A DNA stretch of 9,268 nt from an uncultured Acetatifactor sp. (lineage in GTDB: Bacteria > Bacillota > Clostridia > Lachnospirales > Lachnospiraceae): assembly GCA_910585665.1 (NCBI GenBank), contig CAJUFI010000096.1:1-9268 (forward strand), given 5' to 3'. Shown piece by piece: positions 7,691 to 9,268 of this stretch. The notes under the pieces were generated by a model. The model worked only from the letters and a program-made list of their open reading frames with translations. It did not search any database and was not told the DNA's origin. A program made the translations under genes and the position numbers. The number at the start of each line of letters is the position of its first letter. Positions within the stretch are counted from its first letter, which is position 1.

Positions 7691-7790
7691 GGAATTGTCT
7701 ACAAATAACTGATGCGAGTTTATAGCCGTTTTCGTTGTATTTCTGGGCTTTCTCCTAAACAAGTTGCATCAGTTATTTTCCGACAATTCC
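7691..7790 (+). mobile_element. 100-bp MITE-like element, copy 2 (complete)
   Basis: A complete 100-base element running from GGAATTGTC to GACAATTCC. Its 25-base terminal inverted repeats match at 22 of 25 positions: 9 pairs, a 3-base mismatch, then 13 pairs ending in the two GATGC/GCATC ends. It is flanked by TAA on both sides (7688-7690 and 7791-7793), consistent with a 3-bp target duplication. Inside, GTTTA (7718-7722) pairs with TAAAC (7756-7760), and AGCC (7724-7727) with GGCT (7746-7749), so the whole element can fold. It has no transposase and must be moved in trans. A 3-bp TAA/TTA duplication is reminiscent of IS5-type or Harbinger-type transposition, but the parent family is only a guess. 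A transcript leaving the kinase gene would carry this long hairpin. Confidence 0.85.
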
Positions 7791-7806
7791 TAAAGAGCAT
7801 GCTTCC

Positions 7807-7856
7807 CAGGGAATATGCCGAGAATGAAGTCTGCGGCATATTCCCTGTTCCTATTC
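7807..7856 (+). terminator. Probable transcription terminator of the signalling operon
   Basis: CAGGGAATATGCCG (7807-7820) pairs perfectly over 14 bases with CGGCATATTCCCTG (7834-7847) around a 13-base loop. The loop may pair further through AGA/TCT. The following TTCCTATTCC is pyrimidine-rich but not a real T-run, so termination may be inefficient. Removing the 100-bp element and one TAA would put this hairpin about 13 bases behind the kinase stop codon, the usual terminator position. Confidence 0.6.
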
Positions 7857-7907
7857 CCGAACCAATCCCGAACAATAAAAGAAAAGATAGGAAAAAACCG
7901 GCAGATG

Positions 7908-7916
7908 TGTTATACT
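7908..7916 (+). promoter_or_regulatory. Putative extended -10 promoter of the NYN-LOTUS gene
   Basis: TGTTATACT matches TGnTATAnT (TATACT at 7911-7916). No convincing -35 box lies at the usual spacing. Transcription would begin near 7923, about 90 bases before the preferred start codon at 8011. The site lies behind the terminator hairpin, fitting an independent transcription unit. Confidence 0.5.
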
Positions 7917-8010
7917 GGACAGAGGACAGGCGATGGGAGAGGGAATCTGCCTGCGGATATGGGAAAATGTGAATGCGGATTATAGGGATGCAGAAAGGTA
8001 TGGGGATTTT

Positions 8011-9033
8011 ATGGAAGAAAACATGGAGTCAATGTCCAACGAAAAAATGCAGTTTGCGGTTCTGATTGATGCCGATAATATCAGTTCAAAATACGCGGTC
8101 ACCATCTTTGAAGAACTGGAGAAATACGGCCTGACCAGTTACCGGCGGATTTACGGCAACTGGTCCAAGGGGAACGGCTGGTCGGAGGGGATGCTGCTGG
8201 AGCATTCCATCATGCCCGTGCAGCAGTTCTCCTACACCACCGGGAAGAACGCCACGGACATGGCCATGGTAATCGATGCCATGGATATCCTATATAAAAA
8301 TAAGGTGCAGGGCTTCTGTCTGGTCACCAGCGACAGCGATTTCACCAGGCTTGCCATGCGGCTCAGGGAGGAGAACATGTTCGTGCTGGGCATGGGCGAG
8401 TCTAAGACGCCCCTGGCATTGACGCGGGCCTGCAACAAGTTCATCCACCTGAACCTGGTGGCGGAGCAGAACCTGGAAGTGGGGATGCACGGCGCGGAGG
8501 GGAATGCCGCGGAGATGCGGGCTGCCATGACAGAGAAGAGCGGAAAGGCCGGCGGGTACGGGGCCATGGATACGGTGTCCGCGGAAGAGCAGAACGTTAC
8601 CTCCATCGCGGATGTGCGGCAGGTGATTCTGGCGCTGATCAATGAAAGCGGCGGCAAGCACGTTGACCTGGCCCGGCTGGGCAATCGCCTGAATGAGAAA
8701 TTTACGGATTTTGATGTACGGAATTACGGCTATTCCAAGCTCAGCACCATGATCGACCAGGAACTTCCGGACCTCCATGTGAAGAAAATCAGCAATCAAT
8801 ACTATGTGGAGCGCCGTTCCACACTCACCAAGGCGGAGCTGGAGCAGGAAATCTGCCGCATGATCGAGAAGAACGGCGGCATGGTAGAGAACCTGGCCAG
8901 CCTGAATGATGAGCTGCACAAGAAGTACAAGCAGATTGACTACAAGCAGTTCGGCTACAGCAGAATTTCCAGCTTTCTGCGCAGCCTTAGTTCCGTGACG
9001 GTCCATGAGAATGAGGTCTTTCTGAAGAAATGA
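8011..9033 (+). CDS. NYN-domain (PIN-like) nuclease with two LOTUS/OST-HTH domains
   Basis: A 340-residue soluble protein. Residues about 13-150 form an NYN domain, the PIN-like metal-dependent RNase fold (LabA/DUF88 group). The acidic residues expected of the active site are present: D20 and D22 in VLIDADN, D83 in KNATDMAMVID, and D108/D110 in TSDSDF. A flexible linker (about 160-195) leads to two LOTUS/OST-HTH RNA-binding domains at about 198-268 and 272-339, each with the GYSKLS / GYSRIS signature. The layout resembles a small NYN-LOTUS protein related in design to MARF1/limkain. It probably binds and cuts or handles RNA; the substrate is unknown. The frame opens earlier (ATG 7933), but the extra 26 residues look non-conserved and that ATG would sit only about 10 bases from the predicted transcript start. 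GAAAGG lies upstream of 8011; ATG 8032 behind GGAG is also possible. The gene is bracketed by element copies 2 and 3. Confidence 0.88.
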   Translation: MEENMESMSNEKMQFAVLIDADNISSKYAVTIFEELEKYGLTSYRRIYGNWSKGNGWSEGMLLEHSIMPVQQFSYTTGKNATDMAMVIDAMDILYKNKVQGFCLVTSDSDFTRLAMRLREENMFVLGMGESKTPLALTRACNKFIHLNLVAEQNLEVGMHGAEGNAAEMRAAMTEKSGKAGGYGAMDTVSAEEQNVTSIADVRQVILALINESGGKHVDLARLGNRLNEKFTDFDVRNYGYSKLSTMIDQELPDLHVKKISNQYYVERRSTLTKAELEQEICRMIEKNGGMVENLASLNDELHKKYKQIDYKQFGYSRISSFLRSLSSVTVHENEVFLKK

Positions 9034-9038
9034 GGATT

Positions 9039-9188
9039 ATGAGATATTTTCCAATCTTGCAGGAGCTGTTCCAGTCGGATTCCGCCATTTTTCTGCTGGT
9101 GGGGCTTGTGTTCGGCACAGTGATGGGGCTGGGGCTGCGGGCTCCGGGGAAGCGGGCGCTGGGGGCGGGGGTTTCTCTGTTCCTTTAG
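9039..9188 (+). CDS. Short membrane protein ORF, 3'-truncated by an element copy
   Basis: A 49-residue reading frame starting six bases after the stop of the NYN-LOTUS gene, with GAGG at 9032-9035 just before it. The layout suggests translational coupling. The protein begins MRYFPILQELFQSDSA, followed by one clear membrane helix (about residues 17-33, IFLLVGLVFGTVMGLGL) and a basic stretch (RAPGKRA). A second hydrophobic run (GAGVSLFL) is cut off: the TAG stop (9186-9188) takes its last base from element copy 3. The frame was probably longer before the insertion. The family is not recognised. It may be real but broken, or a chance open frame. Confidence 0.45.
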   Translation: MRYFPILQELFQSDSAIFLLVGLVFGTVMGLGLRAPGKRALGAGVSLFL

Positions 9189-9268
9189 GAATTGTCGGAA
9201 AATAACTGATGCAGCTTGTTTAGGAGAAAGCCCAGAAATACAACGAAAACGGCTATAAACTCGCATCA
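9188..9268 (-). repeat. 100-bp MITE-like element, copy 3 (partial, cut by window end)
   Basis: Eighty-one bases, identical at 80 of 81 positions to the reverse complement of the complete copy. The single difference is at 9214 (G instead of A). The GGAATTGTC end is preceded by TTA (9185-9187), the same 3-bp flank as the other copies. The last 19 bases would lie right of the window. It is in the same orientation as copy 1 and inverted relative to copy 2. Confidence 0.9.

Noticed and set aside
7695..7724. Promoter inside the element (TTGTCT with TTTATA, 18-base spacer)
   Set aside because: Both boxes are poor matches and the site is constrained by the terminal repeat; not supportable without transcription data.
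7712..7972. Open frame beginning MRVYSRFRCISGLSPKQ inside the element, seen again from copy 3 (9266 leftward)
   Set aside because: It has no ribosome site, and only its first 28 or so codons are shared. It then runs into unrelated sequence at each copy, so it is a chance frame through the element.

Overview
The window (about 55% GC by impression, dense + strand coding, strong AGGAGG-type ribosome sites, TATAAT-type promoters) looks like chromosome of a Gram-positive clostridial gut bacterium, most likely Lachnospiraceae. This rests on the style of the genes: Met/Pro/Asp-repeat carbohydrate-binding surface protein, hybrid kinases with a stand-alone receiver, and an NYN-LOTUS protein. There is no replication, phage or plasmid gene and no tRNA or rRNA.

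Layout. 1-47 is the end of a 100-bp inverted-repeat element. 13-1717 (minus) is a decayed gene for a beta-helical carbohydrate-binding, membrane-anchored surface protein: it lacks its N-terminus, carries a frameshift at a run of six G and has its 3' end replaced by the element. 1718-2035 holds an extended -10 promoter and a purine-rich tract. 2036-7690 is a three-gene + strand signalling operon: a stand-alone CheY-like receiver, a hybrid histidine kinase ending in an HPt domain, and a second hybrid histidine kinase whose C-terminus is a complete DegV (fatty-acid-binding, FakB-like) domain. 7691-7790 is a complete copy of the 100-bp element, sitting exactly behind the kinase stop codon and followed by a terminator-like hairpin. 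8011-9033 encodes an NYN-family nuclease with two LOTUS/OST-HTH domains. 9039-9188 is a short membrane ORF cut off by a third element copy (9188 to the window end).

How the genes may work together. The operon contains every part of a His-Asp-His-Asp phosphorelay (two HisKA/HATPase modules, receivers, one HPt, one free receiver) but no DNA-binding output domain. The DegV domain on the second kinase is the only unusual input or output module. Its usual carboxylate-binding residues appear replaced, so it may sense or bind something other than a free fatty acid. This kinase-receiver-DegV fusion is the most interesting item here.

The 100-bp element is a non-coding, MITE-like sequence with 25-bp imperfect terminal inverted repeats and apparent TAA/TTA 3-bp target duplications. 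All three copies touch the 3' end of a gene. The first and last 28 bases of the window are identical and lie inside the element; overlapping them would restore one complete 100-bp element. So the window is either a repeat-bounded contig or a segment between two direct copies.
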